Positions 18,542 to 27,739 of a stretch of DNA of 64,000 bases are shown here, piece after piece; position 1 is the first letter of the stretch; every line of letters begins with the position of its first letter. Source of the stretch: Mesorhizobium sp. M1B.F.Ca.ET.045.04.1.1 (GTDB lineage Bacteria > Pseudomonadota > Alphaproteobacteria > Rhizobiales > Rhizobiaceae); NCBI RefSeq assembly GCF_003952465.1, contig NZ_CP034448.1, positions 744,001 through 808,000 of the forward strand, written 5' to 3'. The translations under genes and the position numbers were made by a program. The notes under the pieces were generated by a model. The model made no database searches. It was not told where the DNA came from and was given only the letters and a program-made list of their open reading frames with translations.

Positions 18542-19438
18542 TCATTGAGCTGGTAGATTTAAGGGCTGGGTCCTGTATTGCACAGGGGCCAGCCCTTTCA
18601 GTTTCAGTTTGATGCGGCGGTGGTTGTAATAGTCGATGTAGCCCTTGATGGCCGTATCGAGGCTTTGGACAGTGTCGAACCTTTCCGGATGGAAGAGCTC
18701 GGACTTGAGTGTGGCGAAGAAGCTCTCCATCGGTGCGTTGTCGAGGCAATTGCCTTTGCGTGACATGCTCTGTGCAAGGCCTCTGGCCTCCAGCCTGCGC
18801 TGGAATGCCGACATCTGGTATTGCCATCCCTGATCGGAATGCAGGATCGGCCGCTCGTCCTCGTTGAGCCGGGCGAAGGCTTTGGTCAGCATGTTGTCCA
18901 CCAGTTTGAAGCGCGACCGGCGCGCCGTCTCGAAGGCGACGATCTCGCCATTGTAGAGATCCATGATGGGAGACAGGTAGAGCTTGTCGCCGGCCACGCT
19001 GAACTCCGTCACGTCGGTCACCCATTTGCGGTTGGCGCGGTCGGCGCCGAACTTGCGCGGCAAGAGATCGGGAGCGGTCCGCCCGATCTCGCCCCTGTAG
19101 GAACGATACTTCTTCGGCCTGACCAGTGACTTCAATCCCATCCCGGCCATCAGGCTCTGGACGGTCTTGTGGTTGACGCATTGGCCCAACTGGCGCAGTT
19201 GCGCGGTCACCCGGCGATAGCCATAGCGGCCCTTGTGGCTGTCGAAGATGGCCTTGATCGCCTCCTTCAGCGCCGCATGACGGTCCGGGCGCGAGGCCGC
19301 CTTTTGCCTGTAATAGAACGTGCTGCGCGGCAGCTTCGCCAGGTCGAGCAGGCCCTTAAGCGGATAAAACGGCCTTAACGCTTGGACGGCTTGCGCTTTT
19401 TGGGCGCATGTTCCTGCGTTAAGGCCCTCAGTTTTTTT
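18542..19438 (-). CDS. IS3-family transposase OrfB (DDE integrase domain), read by -1 frameshift
   Basis: The catalytic DDE residues are visible: Asp in KWVTDVTEF, Asp in ILHSDQGWQY and Glu in NAPMESFFATLKSEL. The domain closes with YIDYYNHRRIKLKLKGLAPVQY-type sequence typical of IS3 integrases. From the seven-A tract (19438-19432 on the minus strand) to the stop at 18542 the -1 frame is open without interruption, with PRSTFYYRQKA near its start. OrfAB made by slippage would be about 451 residues. A GTG at 19210 could give a free-standing OrfB. Confidence 0.92.
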   Translation of the reverse strand, partial: KKTEGLNAGTCAQKAQAVQALRPFYPLKGLLDLAKLPRSTFYYRQKAASRPDRHAALKEAIKAIFDSHKGRYGYRRVTAQLRQLGQCVNHKTVQSLMAGMGLKSLVRPKKYRSYRGEIGRTAPDLLPRKFGADRANRKWVTDVTEFSVAGDKLYLSPIMDLYNGEIVAFETARRSRFKLVDNMLTKAFARLNEDERPILHSDQGWQYQMSAFQRRLEARGLAQSMSRKGNCLDNAPMESFFATLKSELFHPERFDTVQSLDTAIKGYIDYYNHRRIKLKLKGLAPVQYRTQPLNLPAQ

Positions 19439-19896
19439 AGGTAGGCGTTCTCCATCCGCAACTGCTTCAACTCGGCCAGCAATTCTTCGCGGCTTTTGGC
19501 CTCGTCACTGGCTGCAACAGGCACCGCAGGGGCCGGCGGCTTTGACATGGGTCGTCCTCTGGGGCGGGGGCCGAGCGCCTCTATCCCACCCGCATGATAG
19601 TGCTTCTCCCAGCCCGTCAGGCAACCGGAATTGCGGATATTGAACAGCGTCGCCGTCTGGCGATGCGACAGACCGTCCTTCCACATCCGCTCGAGCACCG
19701 ACAGCTTGAACGCCACATCGTAACGACCGTACTTCCGCGACAGCCCGGCATCGCCATGCGCCTGGTACAAAGCAACCCACTTGCGCACAGTCGCCGCGTC
19801 AACTCCACGCTTAGACGCCGCACTCGCGTAGCTTTCATCCCCGCACAAATAGCTATCGACAACCGAGCGCTTGAAACGCGCACTGTGTTTGGACAT
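19375..19896 (-). CDS. IS3-family transposase OrfA (helix-turn-helix protein)
   Basis: The 173-residue product has two helix-turn-helix-like segments (SYASAASKRGVDAATVRKW and LSHRQTATLFNIRNSGCLTGW). Near the C-terminus is a leucine-zipper-like helix with EELLAELKQLRMENAYLKK. This layout is that of IS3-family, IS150-group OrfA. It overlaps the frameshift tract: CTA-AAA-AAA encodes Leu-Lys-Lys in this frame. The stop at 19375 lies downstream of the slippery site, as expected for programmed -1 frameshifting. Confidence 0.93.
   Translation of the reverse strand: MSKHSARFKRSVVDSYLCGDESYASAASKRGVDAATVRKWVALYQAHGDAGLSRKYGRYDVAFKLSVLERMWKDGLSHRQTATLFNIRNSGCLTGWEKHYHAGGIEALGPRPRGRPMSKPPAPAVPVAASDEAKSREELLAELKQLRMENAYLKKLRALTQEHAPKKRKPSKR
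19432..19438 (-). promoter_or_regulatory. Programmed -1 frameshift tract of the IS
   Basis: Seven consecutive A on the coding strand, read A-AAA-AAA-C, allow tRNA-Lys slippage from orfA into orfB. The -1 frame is open on the downstream side. Confidence 0.85.
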
Positions 19897-19945
19897 GCAA
19901 AACCCCCGAAGGTTGTGTCCAACTTTCGGGGGTCAGTTCACGACG

Positions 19946-19953
19946 GCCGGGCT
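19946..19953 (-). terminator. Proximal half of the split trxA terminator
   Basis: On the minus strand AGCCCGGC is the 5' arm of the trxA terminator. The matching arm and T-run are at 18495-18510, beyond the IS. Confidence 0.82.
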
Positions 19954-19977
19954 CATTCGTCGAATCTTTGGATTGCC

Positions 19978-20301
19978 TCAGGCGAGGCTGCCGTTGATCC
20001 AGTGCGACAGTGCGGTCTTCGGCGCGGCACCCACTTTCATGTCGGCCACTTCGCCGCCCTTGAAGATCATCAGCGTCGGGATCGAGCGCACGCCGTACTG
20101 CGCGGCCAACTCGGGATTCTCGTCGATGTTGAGCTTGGCGACCTTGATCTTCGAGCCGAGCTCCTTGGCGATGTCTTCCAGCGCCGGGGCGATCATCTTG
20201 CAGGGACCGCACCATTCCGCCCAGAAATCCACCACGACCGGCTCCTTGGCGTTGAGCACATCGGCCTGGAAATTGCCCTTGTCGACCTTGACGGTGGCCA
20301 T
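19978..20301 (-). CDS. trxA: Thioredoxin 1
   Basis: The 107-residue thioredoxin has the active site [17 protein letters not shown] and the cis-Pro loop [11 protein letters not shown]. It is a cytoplasmic dithiol reductant. The ATG at 20301 has an AAAGGA site; the longer frame to 20364 is not needed. It is the last gene of the divL-tsaE/amgK-murU-addB-addA run, 75 bases after addA. Its terminator hairpin has been split by the IS3-family element. Confidence 0.97.
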   Translation of the reverse strand: MATVKVDKGNFQADVLNAKEPVVVDFWAEWCGPCKMIAPALEDIAKELGSKIKVAKLNIDENPELAAQYGVRSIPTLMIFKGGEVADMKVGAAPKTALSHWINGSLA

Positions 20302-20376
20302 GCTGAAATCCTTTCGAGAACTCGGGGTTGCACCAAATGTGGTGGTTGTGGCGGCGATGTTCAAGCAGTTCTTGTG

Positions 20377-23300
20377 TCACGCTCCCGTGAGTCGGGCAAG
20401 GGCATCGTCCATGGCGTTAGCCGGCAGCTCGATCAGCCTGGGTGCCTCGGTGAAGAGCAGCGCAGCCGTCACCTCCCGACCCGGATAAAGCGGCTTCAGC
20501 AGCGCGCGGTAGAGCGCAAGCTGGAGCACATAGGCCGGCGGCACTTCGCCCAGGCTCGCCGGCGCCGGCCGGTTGGTCTTGTAGTCGACGATCGAGACCT
20601 TTTGGGCAGTGACGGCCAGCCGGTCGATCTTGCCGGAGATGGAGCGCAGCTTGCCCTTCACCTCCAGGCTGCCCATGACCGCGACTTCCGCTCGTGAAGA
20701 CGGCGAGAACAGCGCGCCAAACCCTCTGTCGGAAAGGATCGAAAGCACCGCCTCCAGCGCTTTGCCGCGCTCCGCCGCCGGCCAATCAGCGCCGGCGCGC
20801 GCCAGATAGCGTTCCGCGGCACTTCGCCTTTCGTCCTCGGCGATCCCGGGCAGCATCTGCAGCAGCTTGTGCAGCGCCAGTCCGCGCATCACCGCGAACC
20901 CAGGCTCAGCCTCGGCGTCGAGCACCGGCGAGCGCGTGTCGGGGAGGGCTTCGCTCGCTTCGTCGATCAGCGCCGAGGCGCCGGAGGGTGACAGCGGCCG
21001 CGGCAGCTCCTCATAGGGCGGCAGCGGCCGGAACAGGCCGTCCGACAGCGGCGCGGCATGCTCCAATGGTGCCGTCTCGTCCGCTCCGGCAAGCGCCACC
21101 GGCGGCAGCTTCGTCAGATGGAAGCGATGCACCGCCACATCGGCCGTCGCCGGATGCCGGCGCTCCGCGCTTTCCGACGCATTGAGCAGCGCCCGGCTGA
21201 CGATCGAATGCCAGGTGCCGGCGCTCGGCGCCCGCTTGCCGTGATATCCGCAGACGATCAGCCGGTCCTCGGCGCGCGTCATGCCGACATAGAGCAGTCG
21301 CCGGTATTCGTCGTCGGCAAGCTCGCGCGCCCGCGCCGAGGCCGCCCGCGAAATGCCGTTGGCGACGTCGCTGGCCGACCGCCAGAGATAGCCCTTGCCC
21401 CTCCACTCAGCGCCCGAGCTTTCGAACGCCATCAGCCGCGGCAAATGCTGGTCGCTGAACGGTGCCGAGCCGCCGTCGACCAGGAAAACGACCGGCGCTT
21501 CCAGGCCTTTCGCTGCATGCACGGTCATGACGCGCACCTCGTCGCGCGTCTGGTCCATCTCGCGCTTGATCTCGGGACCGGCGTTTTCCAGCGTCGAGAG
21601 GAAGGATTCCAGCCCCGGCAGGCCGGTGCGCTCCTCAGCCAGGCAGAAGCTCAGGAATTCGTCCAGGATGTCGCCGGCTTCCGGCCCGAGCCGCGCCGTC
21701 ATCTTGCGCCGCAGGCCATCGCGCGCCAGCGCGGCGGCGTAGAACTCGAACACCGGCTTGAAGGCGACCTCGTTCGCCCAGGCATCGAGCCGGCTAACGA
21801 CGGCGGCCAGTGCCTCGTCCCCAGCCGCATGCTGCCGAAGCGAGGCGATCAGCGATTGCCCCTTGGGTCTCTCGCCGGCGACCATCAGCAAGGTCTCCTC
21901 GGACACTTCGAAGATCGGGCTGCGCAGCACGGCGGCCAGGGACAGGTCATCCTCCGGCTGGATCAAGAAATGGCCGAGCGCGATCAGGTCCTGCACGGCG
22001 ATATGGCCGGGAAGGCTCAGCCTGTCGGCGCCGGCCACCGGGATCTGCCGGTTCTTGAGGCTGCGCGACAGCGCATGCACGAAGCGGTCGCGCTTGCGCA
22101 CCAGGACAAGGATGTCACCGGCCGTCAGCTTCCGGCCCTTGCCTTCGATGATCTCGCCATTGCGCAGCCAGTTCTGGATGGTCGTGGCAACGTGCTCCGC
22201 CACCCGCACAGCCGGCGCGCTGGCATGGTTGACCGGCAAGGTCCAATCGTCCGGCTCTTCCACCATTTCGGCGCCGATCGACGGCCAGACCTCGACATAG
22301 CCCGGCGCATCGGTGCGGATCGCCTTGTGGCTCAGCGGATCGGGATCGTGACTGATGCCGCGCCGCACGCCCGGCTCGGCAAAGACGCGGTCGACAGCGG
22401 CCAGCACGTCGTCGCTCGAGCGGAACGACCAGGTGAGCTTGAGGTCGGCGAAAGAGGCTTCGGCGTCGCGCACGCGCCCAGCAAACAAAACCCGGCTCTC
22501 GGCAAAGGAATCGGGTGCCGCGCCCTGGAAGGAATAGATCGACTGTTTTTCGTCGCCGACGGCGAAGACCGTGCGCTTGACCGCCTCGCGCTGGCCGAGC
22601 CCGGCGAAGAACTCTTCCGTCAGCTTCTTCACCACCTCCCACTGGTCCGGGCTGGTGTCCTGCGCCTCGTCGAGCAGGACGTGATCGATGCCCTGGTCGA
22701 GCTTGAATTGCACCCATGGCCCGGCATCCGGCCGCGACAACAGGCTGACGGTGCGGGTGATGAGATCGTTGAAGTCGAGGAAGCCCCGCCCGCGCTTCAG
22801 TTGCTCGTAGCGGGCGATCAGCCAGCCGGCGACGGTGAGCGCGGCGGCCGTGCCTTCGAGCATGCGGAACAGCGCCAGCCGGTCCGACACGTCGAGGATC
22901 GCCTTGGCCGCCGCGAGATAGCGCTCCGGCAGGTCAGGCAGCCGGTCGACCAGCGCCTTCTTGAATATCTTCGGCGGATCGTAAGGGTCGCCGTCGGAGC
23001 GCAGGAACGCCTTGGCGAGCAGTCGCAGCCGCCGGATCGGATCGGCCTCGGCAAAGGCGCCCCGCGCGTAAGGCAGCAAATTGTTCAGCACTTGCCGTGC
23101 GTCAGCCGCTTCGGCCGCGCGGGCGAATTCGGCAAATTGGCCGGGTGCGAAGCCGGGCAGCGGCCAGACGGACGCGGCGATGTCCTCGGCCGTCTGTCCT
23201 GGCCCGAAGCCGAATTCGGCGAAGAGCGGCTTGAAATCCCGACCCTTGCCGAGCTTTTGGATGAAGCCGCGCAAGTCGTCGCGCTTGCCGACGATCTCCG

Positions 23301-23889
23301 AAAGTAGCATGTCGAGCCCGAATTCGCCGCCGCGCTCCAGCACCGTGGCAAAGGCATCCGCCAGGCCTTCGACGCCGGCGCCCGCGCCCGAGATCATGTC
23401 GCGGCGGGCGTCCGCGAACAGCGAGACCTCCATTTGCGGATCGAGCATTTCGAAATGCGCGGGGATGTTGGCCTCAAGCGGGAACTGATGCAGCACCGAT
23501 TCGCAGAAGGCATGGATGGTCTGGATTTTCAGGCCGCCCGGCGTCTCAAGCGCCTCGGCAAACAATCGGCGTGCGCGCCGCATGGTGTCGCGGTCGGCGC
23601 CGCGCCCGTCGAGCGCGGCGATCCTCACCGCGAGTTCGGCGTCGGGCAAGGCCGTCCATTCCGACAGGGTCGAGAACACGCGGTTCGACATGTTGGCGGC
23701 GGCGGCGCGCGTATAGGTAAGGCACAGGATCTTCGACGGGTCGGTGCCATTGAGCAAAAGCCGGATGACGCGCTGCGCCAGCACATGCGTCTTGCCGGAA
23801 CCGGCATTGGCGGACACCCAGGCGGAATTTTGCGGGTCGGAGGCGCGCGCCTGGCTGGCGGCGGTATCGGAGGGGATCGGATATCTCAT
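20377..23889 (-). CDS. addA: Double-strand break repair helicase-nuclease AddA
   Basis: The 1170-residue UvrD-like helicase has Walker A SANAGSGKTHVLAQR near the N-terminus and LCLTYTRAAAANMSNRV (motif Ia). Further on are LLDEAQDTSPDQWEV (motif II), VFAVGDEKQSIYSFQGA (motif III), VMTVHAAKGLEAPVVF and LYVGMTRAEDRLIV (motifs V/VI). The C-terminal RecB-type nuclease has VSIVDYKTNRPAP. With AddB it resects double-strand breaks for RecA loading. The ATG overlaps the addB stop (ATGA). It belongs to the long operon that starts with divL. Confidence 0.97.
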   Translation of the reverse strand: MRYPIPSDTAASQARASDPQNSAWVSANAGSGKTHVLAQRVIRLLLNGTDPSKILCLTYTRAAAANMSNRVFSTLSEWTALPDAELAVRIAALDGRGADRDTMRRARRLFAEALETPGGLKIQTIHAFCESVLHQFPLEANIPAHFEMLDPQMEVSLFADARRDMISGAGAGVEGLADAFATVLERGGEFGLDMLLSEIVGKRDDLRGFIQKLGKGRDFKPLFAEFGFGPGQTAEDIAASVWPLPGFAPGQFAEFARAAEAADARQVLNNLLPYARGAFAEADPIRRLRLLAKAFLRSDGDPYDPPKIFKKALVDRLPDLPERYLAAAKAILDVSDRLALFRMLEGTAAALTVAGWLIARYEQLKRGRGFLDFNDLITRTVSLLSRPDAGPWVQFKLDQGIDHVLLDEAQDTSPDQWEVVKKLTEEFFAGLGQREAVKRTVFAVGDEKQSIYSFQGAAPDSFAESRVLFAGRVRDAEASFADLKLTWSFRSSDDVLAAVDRVFAEPGVRRGISHDPDPLSHKAIRTDAPGYVEVWPSIGAEMVEEPDDWTLPVNHASAPAVRVAEHVATTIQNWLRNGEIIEGKGRKLTAGDILVLVRKRDRFVHALSRSLKNRQIPVAGADRLSLPGHIAVQDLIALGHFLIQPEDDLSLAAVLRSPIFEVSEETLLMVAGERPKGQSLIASLRQHAAGDEALAAVVSRLDAWANEVAFKPVFEFYAAALARDGLRRKMTARLGPEAGDILDEFLSFCLAEERTGLPGLESFLSTLENAGPEIKREMDQTRDEVRVMTVHAAKGLEAPVVFLVDGGSAPFSDQHLPRLMAFESSGAEWRGKGYLWRSASDVANGISRAASARARELADDEYRRLLYVGMTRAEDRLIVCGYHGKRAPSAGTWHSIVSRALLNASESAERRHPATADVAVHRFHLTKLPPVALAGADETAPLEHAAPLSDGLFRPLPPYEELPRPLSPSGASALIDEASEALPDTRSPVLDAEAEPGFAVMRGLALHKLLQMLPGIAEDERRSAAERYLARAGADWPAAERGKALEAVLSILSDRGFGALFSPSSRAEVAVMGSLEVKGKLRSISGKIDRLAVTAQKVSIVDYKTNRPAPASLGEVPPAYVLQLALYRALLKPLYPGREVTAALLFTEAPRLIELPANAMDDALARLTGA

Positions 23890-26800
23890 CCTTCCGCCTC
23901 GTCCTCGCTGGCGCCGCCGGCCGACCATTCGAGCACCCGTGCCAGATGATCGTAGTCGCCATCGGCTTCGCCTTCGCGGAACGGCAGCGCACGCGACAGA
24001 TAGCCGGTTGTCGGGTCGGCATAGTGGAAGAGCAGCCGCTCCAGCCGCGCCCAGGCCTCCTCGGCAAGCTCGTTGGCGGTCTTCGGCTTGCGGTTGTATT
24101 CGAGGATCGATTCCTCGAAAACCTCGCCATTCGGCTTCAGCCGCACGAAGGCAAGCTGCGAGGGCTCGCAGATGCCGAGCTCCTTGAAGGCGCCGCGTCT
24201 GAGCAGCGCGCCTTCGAGCGCCAGCTGCGGCGACAAGAGCGTGTGCGCCTGCGCTTTCGAGGGCGAGGAACCGGTCTTGTAGTCGAGGATATCGGCCATG
24301 CCGCCGGCGAGCAAGTCGACGCGGTCGGCATAGCCGGAGAGCGTGACGCCGGTGCGGCCGACGACGGTCTTTTCGGCGCGCTCCTCGGCAAAGCGCCGGG
24401 CGACGGCCTCGGCGCGGGTATGTTCCCATTCGATGATGTTTTCGGCGAGCTTTTCGAAGCGCGGCCACCATACCGCTTCGATATCGGGCGGAAGTGCTGC
24501 GTCGGCAAAAGAGATGCGGCCGGCCTCGATCAGTCTTGCCAGCGCGCCCGGCGCCCTTGGGTCCTCCACTCGCCGCGAGAACAGATGCAGGATTTCGTGG
24601 AACAGCGTGCCGCGCTCGGCAGCGCCCGGATCGCGGATCAGCGGGTCGAGCGGCATCAGTCCGAGGATACGCCGGGCATAGATCGCATAGGGGTCGCGGC
24701 GCAGCGTTTCGATCTCGGTGACCGAGAAATGCTGCGGCCTGAGCCGCAGCGGCGGTTTTGGTTGCGGGCGGGCCGCGAAGTCTTTCCTGTCACCGGCGTC
24801 CAAGGCGCGCGCCCAGCCAAGCAGCGCGTCACCGCGCCGGCCAAGCGCCGTCGCCTGGTCCTTGCCGATGAAGGTGAGGATGCGCTGCAGCCAGCGCGAC
24901 GGCACCGCCGGCGCGTCGCCGGATCGCGCCGAGCGCGTCAGAACCACCGTTTCGGTGCCCATCGCCGTCTGGAAGTCATGCGCGGCAAGGCCGATGCGCC
25001 GCTCCGGCGGCTCGAGATCAATGCCGGTCTTCATCAGCCGCGACATGAAGCGGTCGCTCTCCGGCTTGCGCGGCCACACGCCTTCGTTGAGCCCGCCGAT
25101 GACGAGCGTGTCGACGCTCTGCAGCCGGGCTTCCAGCGCGCCCCAGATGGCGATGTTGCGATCGGTGCCTTGCGCCGGCTTGACCGTTTCCGGCGCGACC
25201 AGTGCCTCCATCACGTCCGGCCATTCGGCTGCGGGGAAGACGAAGGGCGAGGATGCGGCGACCAGTCCGCGCAGCAGCTCGGCGAGCTTCTCGCCGGCGT
25301 CGCCGGCATAGAGTTCCGTCAGGCTGCCGTCGACCGCGCGGCCAAGACCTTCCAGCGCCACGACGCTCGCACGCGTCAATGTCGCGATGTCGGCGTCTTT
25401 CTCGTCGCGCATCGCGGTGAGTGGCAAGAGCGCGTTGGTAAGGCGGCTAAGCAACTCTTGCGCCTGCTCGATACCGCGCACGGTGAGGCGCGAAAACCAG
25501 AAAGGCTGCCGGGTGTCTCCGCTCAGGTCCGCGAGCCGCGTCTCGAAAAGCTCGCCGAGCGATGCGGCATCGGGACGACCCGTGCCGCCGCGCAGCGCAG
25601 CCAACTCGATCAGTTCGGCCGCCCTGCGCACGGCCTGGCGTTCCAGACCGAGCCCGAGCAGCGGATGCTTGAGCAGCGATAATAGACCCACCGCATCGCC
25701 GGGCCGGAACGCGGCGTTCAGCGCGAGCCTGAGCAGGCTGGCGGCCGGCGTGTTGGACAGCGGCGCGCCGCCGGAGTCGTCGGCGACGACACCGAAACGC
25801 AGAAGCTCGGCCGAGACGCGCCGCGCCAGCGCCCGGTCGCCGGTGACGAGCGCCGCACGCTTGCCGGGCAATTCCACGGCGCGCTTCAGCGCGATCGCGA
25901 TCGCCGCCGCCTCGTCACGCTCGTTGGCCGCCTCTACCAGCGTCACGCCGGCCAGCGCCTGCTCGACATCGTTTGCCGCGAAACGTGGTCGTGTCTCGGT
26001 CCAGCGCTCGGTGGTCTCGGCCGGCCGCAGCGCCTCGCCGACAAGGGCCGCGCGCGCCGCAAGCGGCCTCGACGCCTCGCCAATCTCCTCGACGTCGCGA
26101 CGCTCAACCCCGATGCCGCCGATCAGCTTGGCGAGACCATATTGCGGATGGCCGAGCGTCGCCGGACGCGCGCCGGGCGCCGAGATCGCCGCGAAAGACG
26201 CGTCGTCGAGCTCGCGGTCGAGACCCGGCAGCACGACGGCGCCGTTGGGCAGGCCGGCGATGACGCCAAGCAGTTCGGCGGTCGCGGGAATGGACCCGGT
26301 CGAACCGGCGGCGATCACCGGCCCGGCCGGCGGATTGCGCTTCAGCCGCGCCGCCTCCAGCCGGATCAGCGCGCTGCGGTGCGCGGCCGGATTGGAGCGG
26401 TGGCGTTCCTTCAGCAACTCCGGCCAGTTGTCGGTGACTATGCCGAGGAAATCGAGCGTCACCTGCCACCAGCCGGCAAGGTTGCCGGTGACCAGCGTTG
26501 CGAGCTTGGCCCAGTCCGTGCCCTCGGTTTCGATCTCGTCCATCAGGCGGGCAAGATCGCGCGCCAGCCAGATGGCGTCGGCGGCCGAGGTCGGCACGAC
26601 GAATTCCTCGTTGAACCGCTCCCTGACATGCGCCGGCAGGCTTTCCTTCCAGGCGCGCACCAGCGGCGCCAGCAGCAGCAGCCGCTCCTGCGCCGCTATC
26701 GGCGGGGCGAGATCGATGGCGGGTGCGGTTCCCGCATCGAAGGCGGCCTCATCCTCGTCGAACTCGCCGAGCGGCCGCACCGTCGGCAGGATCGCCGAGC

Positions 26801-27020
26801 GCCTGCCCCCTCCCGACTCAGAAAGCACGTCGACGAAGGCGCCGCGCAGTGCTCTCGCGGCGCGCCGCGTCGGCACATAGATGGTGGCGTCGGCGAGCGC
26901 CAGCGGGTCGCCGTCGAAGCGGAAGCCGGGGATCAGGCGGCCGTCGAGCAACGCCTCCGCGAGCGTCGGCAGGAACGGCGCTCCGGGCGGGATGGAAAAG
27001 ACGCGGCGCGAGCCGCTCAT
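23886..27020 (-). CDS. addB: Double-strand break repair protein AddB
   Basis: The 1044-residue product begins MSGSRRVFSIPPGAPFLPTL, as alphaproteobacterial AddB does. The C-terminal PD-(D/E)XK nuclease shows GTLFHEILHLFSRR, YADRVDLLAGGMADILDYKTG and QLALEGALLRRGAF. No Walker A motif is evident at the N-terminus, and I find only one cysteine (in LGICEPS). The four-cysteine Fe-S cluster of Bacillus AddB is therefore absent. It partners AddA. Its start overlaps the end of murU and its end overlaps addA. Confidence 0.95.
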   Translation of the reverse strand: MSGSRRVFSIPPGAPFLPTLAEALLDGRLIPGFRFDGDPLALADATIYVPTRRAARALRGAFVDVLSESGGGRRSAILPTVRPLGEFDEDEAAFDAGTAPAIDLAPPIAAQERLLLLAPLVRAWKESLPAHVRERFNEEFVVPTSAADAIWLARDLARLMDEIETEGTDWAKLATLVTGNLAGWWQVTLDFLGIVTDNWPELLKERHRSNPAAHRSALIRLEAARLKRNPPAGPVIAAGSTGSIPATAELLGVIAGLPNGAVVLPGLDRELDDASFAAISAPGARPATLGHPQYGLAKLIGGIGVERRDVEEIGEASRPLAARAALVGEALRPAETTERWTETRPRFAANDVEQALAGVTLVEAANERDEAAAIAIALKRAVELPGKRAALVTGDRALARRVSAELLRFGVVADDSGGAPLSNTPAASLLRLALNAAFRPGDAVGLLSLLKHPLLGLGLERQAVRRAAELIELAALRGGTGRPDAASLGELFETRLADLSGDTRQPFWFSRLTVRGIEQAQELLSRLTNALLPLTAMRDEKDADIATLTRASVVALEGLGRAVDGSLTELYAGDAGEKLAELLRGLVAASSPFVFPAAEWPDVMEALVAPETVKPAQGTDRNIAIWGALEARLQSVDTLVIGGLNEGVWPRKPESDRFMSRLMKTGIDLEPPERRIGLAAHDFQTAMGTETVVLTRSARSGDAPAVPSRWLQRILTFIGKDQATALGRRGDALLGWARALDAGDRKDFAARPQPKPPLRLRPQHFSVTEIETLRRDPYAIYARRILGLMPLDPLIRDPGAAERGTLFHEILHLFSRRVEDPRAPGALARLIEAGRISFADAALPPDIEAVWWPRFEKLAENIIEWEHTRAEAVARRFAEERAEKTVVGRTGVTLSGYADRVDLLAGGMADILDYKTGSSPSKAQAHTLLSPQLALEGALLRRGAFKELGICEPSQLAFVRLKPNGEVFEESILEYNRKPKTANELAEEAWARLERLLFHYADPTTGYLSRALPFREGEADGDYDHLARVLEWSAGGASEDEAEG

Positions 27021-27739
27021 ATCGCTTTCGCTAGAGCGCCGGCGACCGCCGCCTCGGCGGCCGGAATGGCGTCGGGCGTGCCGACGGTGATCCAGCGGCC
27101 TCGCATCGCGATGCCAAACAGGCGGCCGGCGGCGATCGCCTTGTCGAAATAAACATTGAGCGAATGCGAGCCCGCCGGAGCATCCTTGAATACGCGCGGA
27201 TGGATGATCGCGGCGCCGGCATAGATCAGGCCGGCCGGATCGCCCTTCGAACGCCGCAAGGCGCCGTCCGGCGCTACCAGGAAGTCGGTGCCGACACAGT
27301 GCCCGGTTGCTGAGTCGAGATCGGTGAGCATCAGCAGAATATCCATTCTGGCAGCGTCCCATGCAAGGGCAAGGCGCTCGAGGCTGGGTTCACCGCTGTC
27401 GATCCAGAAGGTGTCTGCGTTGATGATGTAGAAGGGTTCGCCGCCCAAGAGCGGGAGCGCCTTGACGATACCGCCCGCCGATTCCAGCAGGGCTTCGCGC
27501 TCGTCGGAAATTACGATCCTCGGCGCCCGGCGGCCGGCGACATGGGCGATGATCTGCTCCGGCAGATGGTGCACGTTGACGACGGCCTTGCTGACGCCGG
27601 CGGCTTCCAGGCTGTCCAGCCCCCAGTCGAGCAAGGTCTTGCCGGCGATCTTCACCAGAGGCTTCGGCATCGTGTCGGTGATCGGCCGCATGCGCTTGCC
27701 GAGGCCTGCCGCAAGCACCATGGCGGTCTTCGGCTTCAT
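27017..27739 (-). CDS. murU: MurU-like nucleotidyltransferase (N-acetylmuramate-1-phosphate uridylyltransferase)
   Basis: The 240-residue nucleotidyltransferase has the signature AAGLGKRMRPITD and PKPLVKIAGKTLLD, then IINADTFWID with the metal-binding Asp. Its length and lack of a C-terminal hexapeptide domain fit MurU rather than GlmU. MurU makes UDP-MurNAc from MurNAc-1-phosphate in peptidoglycan recycling. The upstream fusion gene carries the AmgK kinase that supplies that substrate, which supports the call. Overlapping ATGA junctions on both sides indicate translational coupling. Confidence 0.9.
   Translation of the reverse strand: MKPKTAMVLAAGLGKRMRPITDTMPKPLVKIAGKTLLDWGLDSLEAAGVSKAVVNVHHLPEQIIAHVAGRRAPRIVISDEREALLESAGGIVKALPLLGGEPFYIINADTFWIDSGEPSLERLALAWDAARMDILLMLTDLDSATGHCVGTDFLVAPDGALRRSKGDPAGLIYAGAAIIHPRVFKDAPAGSHSLNVYFDKAIAAGRLFGIAMRGRWITVGTPDAIPAAEAAVAGALAKAI

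Larger units (their letters stand above)
18516..19940 (-). mobile_element. Complete IS3-family insertion sequence, 1425 bp
   Basis: The terminal inverted repeats are 24 bp, TGAACTGACCCC followed by GTAAAGTTGGAC at the left and the complement of TGAACTGACCCC plus CGAAAGTTGGAC at the right, matching at 22 of 24 positions. A 4-bp target duplication CGAC flanks both ends (18512-18515 and 19941-19944). The element holds orfA and orfB in the IS3 layout with a slippery A7 tract between them. Ends, frames and target duplication are all intact, so it is probably young and may still be active. Confidence 0.95.

Noticed and set aside
18480..19181. A 233-codon frame overlapping transposase orfB
   Set aside because: It is a shadow of the real orfB frame; the DDE residues are in the other frame.
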